DNA from: Candidatus Schekmanbacteria bacterium RIFCSPLOWO2_02_FULL_38_14
Lineage (GTDB): Bacteria > Schekmanbacteria > GWA2-38-11
DNA: 64,000 bases
Assembly (NCBI GenBank): GCA_001790855.1
Contig: MGDH01000038.1
Coordinates: 1 to 64,000 of the forward strand
Direction: 5' to 3'
Positions 46,272-55,130 of the stretch are shown piece after piece (within the stretch, counting starts at the first letter, position 1; the number at the start of each line of letters is the position of its first letter). The notes below the pieces were generated by a model. The model had not been told where the DNA came from. It was given only the letters and a program-made list of their open reading frames with translations, and ran no database searches. Both the position numbers and the translations under genes were made by a program.

Positions 46272-46946
46272 ATGAATGAGTTCAAGACAAGTGATATCTG
46301 GATGATATTTAAAATAATGGGAGAGTTTGTTGAGGGTTTTGAGCACTTTAAGGATATAGGTCCTGCTGTATCGATATTTGGAAGCGCGAGGCTAAAAAAG
46401 AATAATAAATATTACAGGCTTGCCCAGAAGGTTTCTGAGGCTCTTTCAAAAGAAGGTTTTTCAGTCATTACAGGAGGAGGACCGGGAATAATGGAGGCTT
46501 CAAACTTGGGGGCAAGAAAGGGGAAAGGAAAATCCATTGGATTAAATATAGTGCTCCCTCAGGAACAGGTTCCAAACAAGTATGCAAATGTGTCAATGAC
46601 TTTTGATTATTTTTTTGCAAGAAAAGTAATGTTTGTTAAATATGCCTGCGGATATGTGATTTTCCCCGGAGGATTCGGGACAATGGATGAAGTCTTTGAA
46701 GCCCTGACTCTCATCCAGACCGGAAAAATATCAAACTTTCCTGTAATTCTTGTAGGGAAAAAATACTGGTCAGGCTTAATAAAATGGATTAAAACAGTGA
46801 TGTTAAAAGGAGGGACTATTTCAGCTGAAGATTTAAATCTTTTATACCTCACTAATGATCCTCAGGAAGTAATAAAACTTATATCCAATTTCTATAAAGA
46901 AAATGGGATTAAAGAAGAATACAAAAGATTCAGGGTTATGATGTGA
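46272..46946 (+). CDS. LOG-family Rossmann protein (TIGR00730-type)
   Basis: 224 residues. VSIFGSARLKKNNKYY, VITGGGPGIMEASNLGA and FPGGFGTMDEVFEALTLIQTGK are the lonely-guy family motifs; PGGxGTxxE is the nucleoside-phosphate site. Members cleave nucleoside 5'-monophosphates to base and ribose phosphate. A clear AGGAG element 8-10 bases before the ATG supports the start. The 3' end overlaps that of the convergent amidotransferase gene by 11 bases. Confidence 0.88.
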   Translation: MNEFKTSDIWMIFKIMGEFVEGFEHFKDIGPAVSIFGSARLKKNNKYYRLAQKVSEALSKEGFSVITGGGPGIMEASNLGARKGKGKSIGLNIVLPQEQVPNKYANVSMTFDYFFARKVMFVKYACGYVIFPGGFGTMDEVFEALTLIQTGKISNFPVILVGKKYWSGLIKWIKTVMLKGGTISAEDLNLLYLTNDPQEVIKLISNFYKENGIKEEYKRFRVMM

Positions 46947-47748
46947 GTTTTCTGAAAGCCTCAAAGATTACATCTCCGTCCTCGGACCTTTCAGGGTGGA
47001 ATTGTGTTGCAATCATTGGGTAATCTTTTAACTCTATCATTTCTATTGCTTTGTCTTCAGCCTCAGCGATTGAAATCAGGTTTTCCCCGAGCTTTCCTAC
47101 TGCCTGATGATGGGATGTTCCGACTTTTAAAAACTCAGCATTGCTCAGTTTTTTAAAGAGGGAATCATTTTTGATTTTAAGCAGATGGGCATTGGGTCTG
47201 TTGTCTCTTTTATGGCTTTTAAATCCGGATTTCAGGGTTCCTTGATGAGCAATGTTTATAATCTGTAATCCTCTGCAAATGGCAAGGACAGGAAGATTTT
47301 TTTCAACAGATTTTTTGTACAGGAATATTTCAAAATTATCTCTCCGCAAATCAGGCTTGTATGCAGATTTTTTATCTCCTCCGTATAAATCAGGAGTAAT
47401 ATCATTTCCTCCGCTCAGCACAACCCCTCCCAAAAACTCTTTATCAATGAGAGCTTCAGTTTCTTCGTTTGTTAAAAAAGCTGATATGATTATATTGAGT
47501 TTCAAGTTTGCAAGTGCAGTTGCTAAATCTTTCCATATTCCATAATAACCTTTTTTATAACTTGGTGTTACGAGGATAAAGGGATAATTGTTTTTAAAAG
47601 GAATATCTTTTAAACTCCAGAGAACTTTTTTTTCTTCTGTCTCTTTAAAGGCATACTCCATTTTTGCCCTGTTTGGAATTTTTATTAAGTGAGCCTGTTC
47701 TATCCTGTATCCATTTAAGTTTTCCATATCCTGTTCTCGACTATTCAA
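46936..47748 (-). CDS. class I glutamine amidotransferase-like hydrolase (peptidase C26 type)
   Basis: 270 residues. The nucleophile elbow is LAICRGLQIINI (Cys), with GGVVLSGGNDITP upstream and the His-Glu pair in TQFHPERSEDG. It resembles PuuD-type gamma-glutamyl hydrolases. The frame starts at a TTG at 47748 with AGGA 5 bases upstream; the ATG at 47727 is an alternative. Substrate unknown. It has no amination-domain partner nearby. Confidence 0.8.
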   Translation of the reverse strand: MNSREQDMENLNGYRIEQAHLIKIPNRAKMEYAFKETEEKKVLWSLKDIPFKNNYPFILVTPSYKKGYYGIWKDLATALANLKLNIIISAFLTNEETEALIDKEFLGGVVLSGGNDITPDLYGGDKKSAYKPDLRRDNFEIFLYKKSVEKNLPVLAICRGLQIINIAHQGTLKSGFKSHKRDNRPNAHLLKIKNDSLFKKLSNAEFLKVGTSHHQAVGKLGENLISIAEAEDKAIEMIELKDYPMIATQFHPERSEDGDVIFEAFRKLTS

Positions 47749-47830
47749 AAAGTCCTTCCTGTCATTGCGAGACTTGATTTCTTCTCTACTCTGCCTATAC
47801 TATGATTATGATATAGAGTTCATTACCACA

Positions 47831-47884
47831 ATAGGTGGGACATTCTTGTTCCGCAAGGACTGGGTTAGAAAACCCCGTCTATCG
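47831..47884. repeat. R2 element abutting a ribosome binding site
   Basis: ATAGGTGGGACATTCTTGTT and GGGTTAGAAAACCCCGTCTA with terminal TATCG form most of an R2 unit. The last G leads directly into GAGGTGA, the ribosome binding site of the next gene. Confidence 0.65.
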
Positions 47885-47893
47885 AGGTGATGA

Positions 47894-48265
47894 ATGTTCA
47901 ATATAGACAATAGACTCATGAGACTAACAAAATTAATAATTTTTATTACCTTAATCTTTTTTTTATTTTCCTTTTCATGTGACTATACTAATGAGAATTC
48001 AAACCAGAAGAGTCAAGAAAAAAGCAAGGAAGAAAAAATCAAAGAGAAGGATTATTTTAAGGGAAAACCCCCGGCTCCTTATAAGAAACCAAAGGATTTA
48101 GAAGATAAAATAAAAGACCTTTTTACCCCTGATGAGGTTTTTCCAATAAGGGGTTTTGCGAGGAAGGTTAAAAACCTCCTTGAGGAGTTAATCCGGTGGA
48201 ATTTTGATGTTGAATCTTTCAAAAAAGGGGATGAATCTGAAAAAAAGAAAGAAAAAAAGCAGTAG
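47894..48265 (+). CDS. small putative lipoprotein, Lys/Glu-rich
   Basis: 123 residues. A hydrophobic signal LIIFITLIFFLFSFSC ends in a cysteine near residue 29 with a loose lipobox. The rest is highly charged (KSQEKSKEEKIKEKDY, KKKEKKQ at the end) with one conserved-looking stretch FPIRGFARKVKNLLEELIRWNFDVE. GAGG lies 6 bases before the ATG. I do not recognise the family. The gene follows directly after an R2 repeat. Confidence 0.55.
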   Translation: MFNIDNRLMRLTKLIIFITLIFFLFSFSCDYTNENSNQKSQEKSKEEKIKEKDYFKGKPPAPYKKPKDLEDKIKDLFTPDEVFPIRGFARKVKNLLEELIRWNFDVESFKKGDESEKKKEKKQ

Positions 48266-48270
48266 TGTTA

Positions 48271-48293
48271 GCAAAGCAAGACTTTGCGGCTAC
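48271..48293. repeat. R9 hairpin unit
   Basis: GCAAAGCAAGACTTTGCGGC followed by TAC; a near copy of 24305-24328. Lies 6 bases after the lipoprotein stop and may act as a terminator. Confidence 0.5.
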
Positions 48294-48324
48294 ATTTTAC
48301 AATCTACAATCCAAAATCACTTTT

Positions 48325-49194
48325 CTACGCTTTATGGACGCAGGTTTCATCCTTGCATTCATCAACACACGCATTTGGCTTGACTCTGACGCTTTTTGCC
48401 GGAATTCCGACATTGATGTGGAAGTTTCTTACATCCCTTGTTGCAAGCCCTAATGCTCCAACCATTGCTTCCTGACCAACTTTAACACCTTCCAGAATTG
48501 TTGAGTGATATGTAAGCCTTGACCCATTGCCAATTACAGTTTTTCCTATTGTTACATCTCCCTGGTCAAAGATGGAGTGAGAGTGGGAGTAGATGTTGAC
48601 ATAATCAGAGATTGAGGCATTGTCTTCGATGATTAATTCCCCCCTGTCATCAAGAAGGACATTTCTGTGAATTACGACATTGTTGCCTACAGAGATATTG
48701 TACCCGTAAGAAAATTCAACATCATGGAATATTTTTAAATTTTCTCCGCATTTTTTAAATATCTTTTTTGCAAGAATTCTTCTGAACGGGAATCCGAGGT
48801 AGCAGTTCCTGCCAACAGGAGAGCGGTCAAACATAGTCCAGAGCCAGATAAGAGGTTTTACCCTGTAGAACTTTTCTGCGTCTATTTCCTGATAATACTC
48901 AGGCTCAAGGGTTATGTTTCTTGGGTCAAATGATGCTATCAGGCTTTTTCTTGCAAGAGATGCTTCAGGGTCTGCGGTTAGTCTTTCATAGCTTGAGCCC
49001 TTTCCTATATAAAGCTCCATCAAAGTATCCCTGCATATGATATTTCTGTCTTCTTTATTGCTGTCAAGCCTTGCTTCAAGATTTGAAAGGAAATTTTCAA
49101 ATATCTTATTTGCTCTTCTGTCCTGACATATAACCTCTTTTAAAGCTCTTTTTTTGAGTTCATTCTTTTCTAATGCCAATTTTTTTAGTTTCAT
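48325..49194 (-). CDS. hexapeptide-repeat acyltransferase (LbH, maltose/galactoside O-acetyltransferase-like)
   Basis: 289 residues. The middle shows a left-handed beta-helix: GYNISVGNNVVIHRNVLLDDRGELIIEDNASISDYVNIYSHSH and later IGKTVIGNGSRLTYHSTILEGVKVGQEAMVGA. The SHSH pair marks the active-site His. The N-terminal 130 residues are helical and unusual for this class. The C-terminus has a Cys-rich tail, CVDECKDETCVHKA, with three cysteines in ten residues. It probably acetylates a sugar or glycan. An AGGTG element precedes the ATG. Confidence 0.8.
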   Translation of the reverse strand: MKLKKLALEKNELKKRALKEVICQDRRANKIFENFLSNLEARLDSNKEDRNIICRDTLMELYIGKGSSYERLTADPEASLARKSLIASFDPRNITLEPEYYQEIDAEKFYRVKPLIWLWTMFDRSPVGRNCYLGFPFRRILAKKIFKKCGENLKIFHDVEFSYGYNISVGNNVVIHRNVLLDDRGELIIEDNASISDYVNIYSHSHSIFDQGDVTIGKTVIGNGSRLTYHSTILEGVKVGQEAMVGALGLATRDVRNFHINVGIPAKSVRVKPNACVDECKDETCVHKA

Positions 49195-49272
49195 GGATGC
49201 ACCTTTTTGAAAAGTCAGTTAATTGTTAGATAGGGTTTAAGGAGTATAGGATTTTAGAACCCTTCAAAAAAT

Positions 49273-50205
49273 CTATTCTTCTGTTCTGTAAAGAATTGTA
49301 GATAAATATCTTTCTCCAAAATCAGGAAGAATTGCTACAATCATTTTGCCTTTGCTTTCTTTCCTTTGAGCATAGTTGATTGCAGCGCTTGCAATTGCCC
49401 CTGAAGATATTCCAACAAAGATTCCTTCCTCCTTTGCAAGGTGTCTTGATGTTTCAATGGCTTCTTCAAGGCTTGCTGAATATACATCATTAAAAATTTT
49501 TATATCAAGAACTGCCGGGATAAATCCTGCGCCTATGCCCTGAATTTTATGTGGTCCGGGTTTTCCCCCTGAAAGTACGGGAGAGTCTTTTGGTTCAACT
49601 GCTATTATCTTTATGTCAGGGTTCTTTTCGCGCAAAAACTTTCCTGCTCCTGTAATGGTTCCACCGGTTCCGACTCCTGCAACCAGTATGTCTATTTTCC
49701 CGTCGGTGTCTTTCCATATCTCAGGTCCTGTTGTTTTGTAATGAATTTCAGGGTTGGCAGGGTTATCAAATTGTCTTGGTATAAAAGCCTTTTTATATTT
49801 TTTTGCGACCTCTTCAGCTTCTGCAACGGCCCTTCTCATTCCCTCTGGCCCCGGAGTTAAAATTATTTCTGCGCCAAGGGCTTTAAGAAGCATTCTTCTT
49901 TCAATGGACATGGAGTCAGGCATTGTAAGAATTAGTTTGTATCCTTTTGCAGCGCAAACAAAGGCTAATCCTATTCCGGTGTTTCCGCTGGTTCCTTCAA
50001 CTATTACAGTATCTTTGTCAATAAAGCCTTCTTTTTCTCCAGCAGAAATCATTGCTGCGCCGATTCGGTCTTTTACGCTCAGGAATGGATTATACGATTC
50101 AAGCTTTACAATTACATCAGCATCAATTCCTTTGGTAATTTTTTGAAGCCTAACAAGAGGCGTGTTGCCAATTAGCTCTGCCATATTATTTTTTATATTT
50201 GCCAT
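49273..50205 (-). CDS. cysK: cysteine synthase A (O-acetylserine sulfhydrylase)
   Basis: 310 residues. PLP Lys45 in [11 protein letters not shown], substrate loop [12 protein letters not shown] near 75, glycine loop [12 protein letters not shown] near 180 and the C-terminal GISSGA. All are normal for CysK. It uses O-acetylserine and sulfide to make cysteine. The ribosome binding site TAAGGAG lies 7 bases before the start. The 217-base upstream region is AT-rich with nothing else seen. Confidence 0.95.
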   Translation of the reverse strand: MANIKNNMAELIGNTPLVRLQKITKGIDADVIVKLESYNPFLSVKDRIGAAMISAGEKEGFIDKDTVIVEGTSGNTGIGLAFVCAAKGYKLILTMPDSMSIERRMLLKALGAEIILTPGPEGMRRAVAEAEEVAKKYKKAFIPRQFDNPANPEIHYKTTGPEIWKDTDGKIDILVAGVGTGGTITGAGKFLREKNPDIKIIAVEPKDSPVLSGGKPGPHKIQGIGAGFIPAVLDIKIFNDVYSASLEEAIETSRHLAKEEGIFVGISSGAIASAAINYAQRKESKGKMIVAILPDFGERYLSTILYRTEE

Positions 50206-50422
50206 TACAATTACTCCTTAGGAAACTTTACTTTAAAACTAATTAATATATTTAATCATGTCAAGGGAATAAAAATTATTAAACAAATCAAAGAGATTAT
50301 ATATTATAAATTTACACAGGTATATTAGCTTATTTCCCCTTTTATATAACTTATGGTTTTTGGATTCTTAGTTTAGGGATTTTGAAAAGAAGATTTAAGA
50401 GATAAGTTAAAAAGATTTTTTA

Positions 50423-51226
50423 TTATTCCCTGAAGACTGCAACAACAATTACTATAACCGCAAAGACAAAGCGGTAATATACAAAAATGTCATAGCTATT
50501 TTTTGAAATATATTTGAGAAGGTATTTTATGCTTAAAAATCCAAAAATGGCTGAAGCTAAGAGCCCTGAGATTATTGCAATGTCAATTCCGTTATTGAAA
50601 AGCTTGGGGACTTTTAGGAGGGATGCTCCAGCTATAATCGGGGTTGAAAGCAGGAATGAAAATCTTGCAGATGTTTCCCTGTCAAGTTTTCTTGCAAGTG
50701 CTGTTGTGATGGTAATTCCTGACCTTGAGACTCCGGGTATTATTGCGATTGCCTGTGAAAGACCAATCAGGAAGCTGTCAAGAAAAGAGATGTTCTTGAT
50801 TTTTTTATTTCCTTTAGAGGTTCTGTCTACCCAAAATAAAATTCCTCCCATAAGAATCATCATTCCTGCAATGAGCAGAGGATTTCTGAAAGTTGTTTCA
50901 GCCATATCTTCAAGTAAATAACCAATAGCAGCTCCGGGTAAAGAGGCTATCATAATAAACCATACAAGCCTGCGGTCAATATCATCTCCAATTTTTCTCT
51001 CTGCTAAACTCATAAAAAATGCTTGAATAAGTCTTGTCCAGTCTTTCCAGAAGTAAAAAAGCACTGCAAAAAGAGTTCCCAGATGGAGGGCAACGTCAAA
51101 GGAGAGCCCGGGGTCTTTCCAGTTAAAAAGCCATGGAGTGATAACAAGATGTGCTGAACTCGAGATTGGCAGAAACTCACCAAGTCCCTGAACAATACCT
51201 AAAACGATTGATTGAATGATAGTCAT
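50423..51226 (-). CDS. uppP: undecaprenyl-diphosphatase
   Basis: 267 residues, about eight membrane spans. GLGEFLPISSSAHL near 15-28 and PGVSRSGITI near 165-175 are the two BacA/UppP active-site motifs. It recycles undecaprenyl pyrophosphate to the phosphate for peptidoglycan and surface glycans. Fits the glycan-heavy window. The next gene upstream on this strand is the GIY-YIG gene, with an R5 repeat in between. Confidence 0.95.
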   Translation of the reverse strand: MTIIQSIVLGIVQGLGEFLPISSSAHLVITPWLFNWKDPGLSFDVALHLGTLFAVLFYFWKDWTRLIQAFFMSLAERKIGDDIDRRLVWFIMIASLPGAAIGYLLEDMAETTFRNPLLIAGMMILMGGILFWVDRTSKGNKKIKNISFLDSFLIGLSQAIAIIPGVSRSGITITTALARKLDRETSARFSFLLSTPIIAGASLLKVPKLFNNGIDIAIISGLLASAIFGFLSIKYLLKYISKNSYDIFVYYRFVFAVIVIVVAVFRE

Positions 51227-51287
51227 AGTTATCTATTTTTCATGTTTAAGTTGAGATAAAGGTTTAGTTTTCCTTATCGATTGTGCT

Positions 51288-51323
51288 GTCATTGCGAGGA
51301 ACGATAGTTCCGAAGCAATCTCA
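51288..51323. repeat. R5 repeat, left copy, containing GIY-YIG stop codon
   Basis: GTCATTGCGAG and GAAGCAATCTC flank a 14-base middle. The copy includes the stop codon of the GIY-YIG gene (minus strand TGAGATTGC). Confidence 0.8.
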
Positions 51324-51608
51324 TAATTTATCGTATAAATCGTCCCAGTTTGGGTTCATACTATTAATCAATTCGATTTTCTTACTCCTTGAACCTGCCT
51401 TAATCCGCTTTTCCCTTAAAATAGCATTTTCTATATCATCATATATTTGATAGTAAACCAATTTATTAATATTATATATTTTTGTAAATCCTTGAAGAAG
51501 TCCGGTTCTATGCTCGTAAACTCTTCTTATTAAATTATTAGTAACTCCTGTATAAATAACTTTATTCCATTTATTGGTCATTATATAAACGAAATGTTGT
51601 TTTCCCAC
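51321..51608 (-). CDS. GIY-YIG endonuclease-like protein (COG2827 type)
   Basis: 95 residues. FVYIMTNKWNKVIYTGVTNNLIRRVYEH gives the GIY-YIG core: strand VYIM, YTGVT (the YIG equivalent), the catalytic Arg near 28 and His33. A Glu near residue 76 in NAILREKRI follows. These stand-alone proteins are of uncertain role; many are called UPF0213-like endonucleases. Its stop is the first triplet of the left R5 repeat, and a second R5 copy lies 29 bases upstream of the start. Confidence 0.88.
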   Translation of the reverse strand: MGKQHFVYIMTNKWNKVIYTGVTNNLIRRVYEHRTGLLQGFTKIYNINKLVYYQIYDDIENAILREKRIKAGSRSKKIELINSMNPNWDDLYDKL

Positions 51609-51636
51609 TCATTTGCAGAATTTATTAAAAGACTTT

Positions 51637-51681
51637 TGAGATTGCTTCGTCGGCTATGCCTTCTCGCAATGACATTGCGAC
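51637..51681. repeat. R5 repeat, right copy
   Basis: TGAGATTGCTTCG at one end and CTCGCAATGAC at the other, inverted relative to the left copy; only the 14-base middle differs. Together with 51288-51323 it brackets the GIY-YIG gene. Confidence 0.8.
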
Positions 51682-51713
51682 ACAGCCTTTAATGACACCT
51701 TTAAATCTTTTTT

Positions 51714-52997
51714 TTATCCCCTAAAAAACAGAAACCATACAACTGCAAAAATCGGAATCAGGATTGGCAGAGAATATTTTATGATATAGCCAAAAAAACT
51801 CGGGCACTTTGCCCCAGCCTGCTCTGATATTGATTTAACCATAAAATTGGGTCCATTCCCAATATAGGTAATTGCACCAAAGAAAACAGCGCTAATTGAA
51901 ATTGCCTGAAGATACTTCCAGTGCTCTTCAATAAAAATCTTCATGTGAACAGGGTTATCAAGCTGAAGGCTATGCAGTCCAAAGGATGCGCTCAAAAAGT
52001 TAAGATATGTTGGTGCATTATCAAGAACGCCTGATAAAATCCCGGTACTCCAATAGAATTGCCCGGGAGTTCTAATACCGAGCGTTCCTGCATTAAGTTC
52101 AAGCCAGTCAAGGCAGGGTACCATTGTTGCAAAGATGCCTGCAAAGAGTATTGCCACTTCATTAATAGGTGCGAAATGGAAATCATTCCTTTCGTGGACT
52201 TCTTTTTTTGTTGTAAAATATGAACCTGCGGCTGCTGCTATCATGATTATTTCTCTGAGAAATTTAGGTTCGTTTATAAAAACCGCCAAAAGGATGATGA
52301 TAAGGAAGATAATGTTATGAAGCCCTGAAGCTCTTGCTTCTTCTCCTTTTGCTTCAACTTCTTCACGGAGTTTTTCTTTAACTTTTCTGTAATAATGAAG
52401 GTCAATAAAATAAAAGATTGCCAGAACAAGACCAATGGTAAAAGCCCAGATATGCCATGCTTTTCCAATTAACCAGAAAAACGGGACACCTTTTAAATAT
52501 CCAAGAAAAAGGGGTGGGTCTCCTATGGGAGTCAGGGCGCCACCAATGTTGCTTACAATGAATATAAAGAAAACGACGTGATAGCCGCTAATACGATATT
52601 TATTTGCTTTAAGATAGGGTCTTATAAGGAGCATTGAGGCGCCTGTTGTTCCAAGAAGATTTGAGATAATTGCGCCAACAGCCAGCAGAATTACATTTGC
52701 GTGAGGTGTTGACCTTCCCATGATGGTTATATGTATACCGCCTGCAACAACAAAAAGAGAGCCAATAAGAGTGATAAAACTAATATATTCAAATCCGGTA
52801 TGCGCCATTCTGGAAGCATTTTTTAGAAAAAAGGTATAATAAATGATTGGAATAATTCCTAACCCAAGTGAAGGAATAGTGTAATTATTATCCCACCATT
52901 CCTTATTAATTAATGGAACTACTGCTATTGAAAGCAACAGCAGGGCAAAGGGGATAATCATTAATGGGTTAACAGGGAGTATTGTTATGTTTTCCAT
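51714..52997 (-). CDS. NhaD/ArsB-type sodium:proton antiporter
   Basis: 427 residues and 11-13 predicted membrane spans. GAIISNLLGTTGASMLLIRP, NIGGALTPIGDPPLFLGYLKGVPFFW and LDNAPTYLNFLSASFG are the ion-transporter superfamily motifs seen in NhaD-like proteins (GGxLTPIGDPP and DNAP). It likely exchanges sodium for protons. A weak ribosome binding site precedes the ATG. It is a single gene downstream of the R5 repeat. Confidence 0.88.
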   Translation of the reverse strand: MENITILPVNPLMIIPFALLLLSIAVVPLINKEWWDNNYTIPSLGLGIIPIIYYTFFLKNASRMAHTGFEYISFITLIGSLFVVAGGIHITIMGRSTPHANVILLAVGAIISNLLGTTGASMLLIRPYLKANKYRISGYHVVFFIFIVSNIGGALTPIGDPPLFLGYLKGVPFFWLIGKAWHIWAFTIGLVLAIFYFIDLHYYRKVKEKLREEVEAKGEEARASGLHNIIFLIIILLAVFINEPKFLREIIMIAAAAGSYFTTKKEVHERNDFHFAPINEVAILFAGIFATMVPCLDWLELNAGTLGIRTPGQFYWSTGILSGVLDNAPTYLNFLSASFGLHSLQLDNPVHMKIFIEEHWKYLQAISISAVFFGAITYIGNGPNFMVKSISEQAGAKCPSFFGYIIKYSLPILIPIFAVVWFLFFRG

Positions 52998-53048
52998 TGG
53001 ATTTACTGAACTTTAAAAGCCATAAGCTATAAGTGATATATGACAAAA

Positions 53049-53073
53049 TAGGGAGGCTAAATCCTCCCCTGCC
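53049..53073. repeat. R6 palindrome
   Basis: TAGGGAGGCTAAATCCTCCC and the following CTGCCCT form an imperfect hairpin matching the perfect unit at 58699-58728. It lies in the divergent spacer before the NTPase gene. Confidence 0.55.
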
Positions 53074-53215
53074 CTCATAGAGGTTGTGACTGCCTTCCCA
53101 TACAATCTAATTTTATCCAAAAAATTCAGATAACTTAATAAAAATCTTTTAATGAAGTCAAGGAATATGGTATTAGAAAGTATAAAGTGTAAATTTAAAA
53201 GTGCAAAATTGAAAG

Positions 53216-53746
53216 ATGAAAAATATTTTACTTGCTGGCCAGCCCGGCGTTGGCAAAACCACAACAATCAAAAAGATACTTGAGTATGTAAAAATTTTTG
53301 CAGGCGGTTTCTACACTCAAGAAATCAGGCTTGGAGGCGGAAGAATCGGGTTTGAGATTGTCACTCTTAAAGGAGAAAAAGCTCCGCTTGCCAACAGGAA
53401 TGTGAGAAGCAAGCATGTGGTTGGAGATTATGGAGTTATACTTGAAAACATTGAGAAGGTTGCAGTGAAGAGCCTGATAGATGCTTTAAAAGAAAACAAA
53501 CTCATAGTCATAGATGAAATTGGGAAGATGGAGCTTTTTTCAGAGGAATTTAAGAAAGCAGTTCTTTCATGCCTTGATTCTGAGAAAATAGTCTTAGCCA
53601 CAGTAACAGAGGCAAAGATTCCATTTGTGAATGAAATTTTAAAAAGAGATGATGTGGATATATTCCAGATTACCACTAAAAACAGAAACCAGATGTCAGG
53701 GGATTTGAGGGATATGGTATGGGAGATGGTGAAGGAGGGTTTGTGA
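53216..53746 (+). CDS. THEP1-like nucleotide triphosphatase (NTPase_1 family)
   Basis: 176 residues. Walker A GQPGVGKTTTI near residue 8-17, EIRLGGGRIGFEIVTL, Walker B LIVIDEIGKMELFSEEF near 95 and a C-terminal basic ITTKNRNQM. This is the THEP1/DUF265 P-loop family, known as NTPases with adenylate-kinase-like fold but no settled role. No strong ribosome binding site; the ATG follows AAAG. Confidence 0.88.
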   Translation: MKNILLAGQPGVGKTTTIKKILEYVKIFAGGFYTQEIRLGGGRIGFEIVTLKGEKAPLANRNVRSKHVVGDYGVILENIEKVAVKSLIDALKENKLIVIDEIGKMELFSEEFKKAVLSCLDSEKIVLATVTEAKIPFVNEILKRDDVDIFQITTKNRNQMSGDLRDMVWEMVKEGL

Positions 53747-53767
53747 TCCTTGGAAAAGTTGAAAGAA

Positions 53768-53799
53768 GTGAATAGTCGTAAGTGAATAGTGAACAGTGA
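53768..53799. repeat. R4 unit
   Basis: GTGAATAGTCGTAAGTGAAT and AGTGAACAGTGAA repeat the GTGAATAG word in tandem. Between the NTPase and serA genes. Confidence 0.55.
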
Positions 53800-53909
53800 A
53801 GAGTAAAACAACGTTTCAATAATAAATGTTTTCTTGACTAATTCTTCCCATAGGTCTAAAGCGCTGGAAAAACCTATATGACTCTAAAAATAAGGGCAAG
53901 GAGGCAGTT

Positions 53910-55112
53910 ATGAAAATTCTTATAGCTGATAAATTTCCTGAGAAACACCTTAGCGAAATTAAAAAGATGAAAACAGAACTCGAATATGCACCTAAATTAA
54001 AAGCCGAGGAACTTCCTGAAGCAGCCAAAGAAGCAGATATACTAATTGTCCGTTCAACAGAAGTATATGCTGACTGTATTGAAAAAAGCCATAAATTAAG
54101 TCTCATAATCCGTGCCGGAGCCGGGGTAAATAACATAGATATGAAAGCTGCGAGTGAACGGGGAATTTATGTGGCTAATTGCCCCGGGAAAAACAGTATT
54201 GCAGTAGCAGAGTTAGCCATGGGGCTAATCCTTTCTCTTGATCGCCGCATTCCTGATAACGTCATTGATATGAGGGCTGGAAAATGGAATAAAGGGAAAT
54301 ACTCCAAAGCAGATGGTATCTTTGGCAAGACGCTGGGAGTAATCGGTGTTGGGCAGATTGGAAAAGAGGTAATCAGAAGGGCAATACCTTTTGGTCTCAA
54401 AATAATTGCCTGGTCAAGGTCTCTAACACCGGAAATAGCAGCAGAGCTTGGAGCAAATTTCAGTTCCACAATAAAAGAGCTCATTCCCAAATGTGATATC
54501 ATATCAGTACATTTAGCTTTAAAACCTGAAACCAAAGGGCTAATAAACAAAGAACTCATTGCAACCATGAAACCAGGGACAATATTTATCAATACTGCAA
54601 GGGCAGAGATTGTAGATGAAAACGCACTTGTTGAGGCTGTTAGGGCAGGCAGGATTTGTGTTGGTCTTGATGTCATGAAAGATGAGCCTGAGGCAAAAGA
54701 AGGGCAATTTACAGGAGCGATTGCAAAACTGCCTGACATTTATGCAACCCATCATATTGGCGCTTCAACAGAACAGGCGCAGGATGCTGTCGCATCAGAA
54801 ACGGTTAGGATTCTTAAAGAGTATGTTAGCCAGGGAACTGTGCAGAACTGGGTCAACAGATGCAAAAAGACAAAGGCATTGTGGCAGCTTGTCGTCCGCC
54901 ATTATGATAAGCCCGGAGTGCTTGCCAATGTTTTAAATGAATTAAAGTCTGACGGGATTAATGTTCAGGAAGTAGAGAATGTTATTTTTGATGGAGAGAA
55001 AACAGCCTGCTGCACAATACGGCTTGATTCAAAACCGTCTGATGGAGCAATTGCAAAAATTGGGAACAGGCAAAGCGAAGTCATAAATACAACACTTATT
55101 GAACTTAATTAA
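53910..55112 (+). CDS. serA: D-3-phosphoglycerate dehydrogenase
   Basis: 400 residues. Substrate domain and NAD-binding domain with GVIGVGQIGKEV (GxGxxG) near 150, the catalytic Arg in INTARAEIVDENAL, Glu in DVMKDEPEA and His in THHIGASTEQ. The C-terminus (about 325-400) looks like an ACT regulatory domain: KPGVLANVLNELKSDGINVQEVENVIF. It oxidises 3-phosphoglycerate in the first step of serine synthesis. AAGGAGG lies 5 bases upstream of the ATG. Together with cysK it supports cysteine synthesis. Confidence 0.92.
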   Translation: MKILIADKFPEKHLSEIKKMKTELEYAPKLKAEELPEAAKEADILIVRSTEVYADCIEKSHKLSLIIRAGAGVNNIDMKAASERGIYVANCPGKNSIAVAELAMGLILSLDRRIPDNVIDMRAGKWNKGKYSKADGIFGKTLGVIGVGQIGKEVIRRAIPFGLKIIAWSRSLTPEIAAELGANFSSTIKELIPKCDIISVHLALKPETKGLINKELIATMKPGTIFINTARAEIVDENALVEAVRAGRICVGLDVMKDEPEAKEGQFTGAIAKLPDIYATHHIGASTEQAQDAVASETVRILKEYVSQGTVQNWVNRCKKTKALWQLVVRHYDKPGVLANVLNELKSDGINVQEVENVIFDGEKTACCTIRLDSKPSDGAIAKIGNRQSEVINTTLIELN

Positions 55113-55130
55113 AGTTGACATTTGTCCCCT

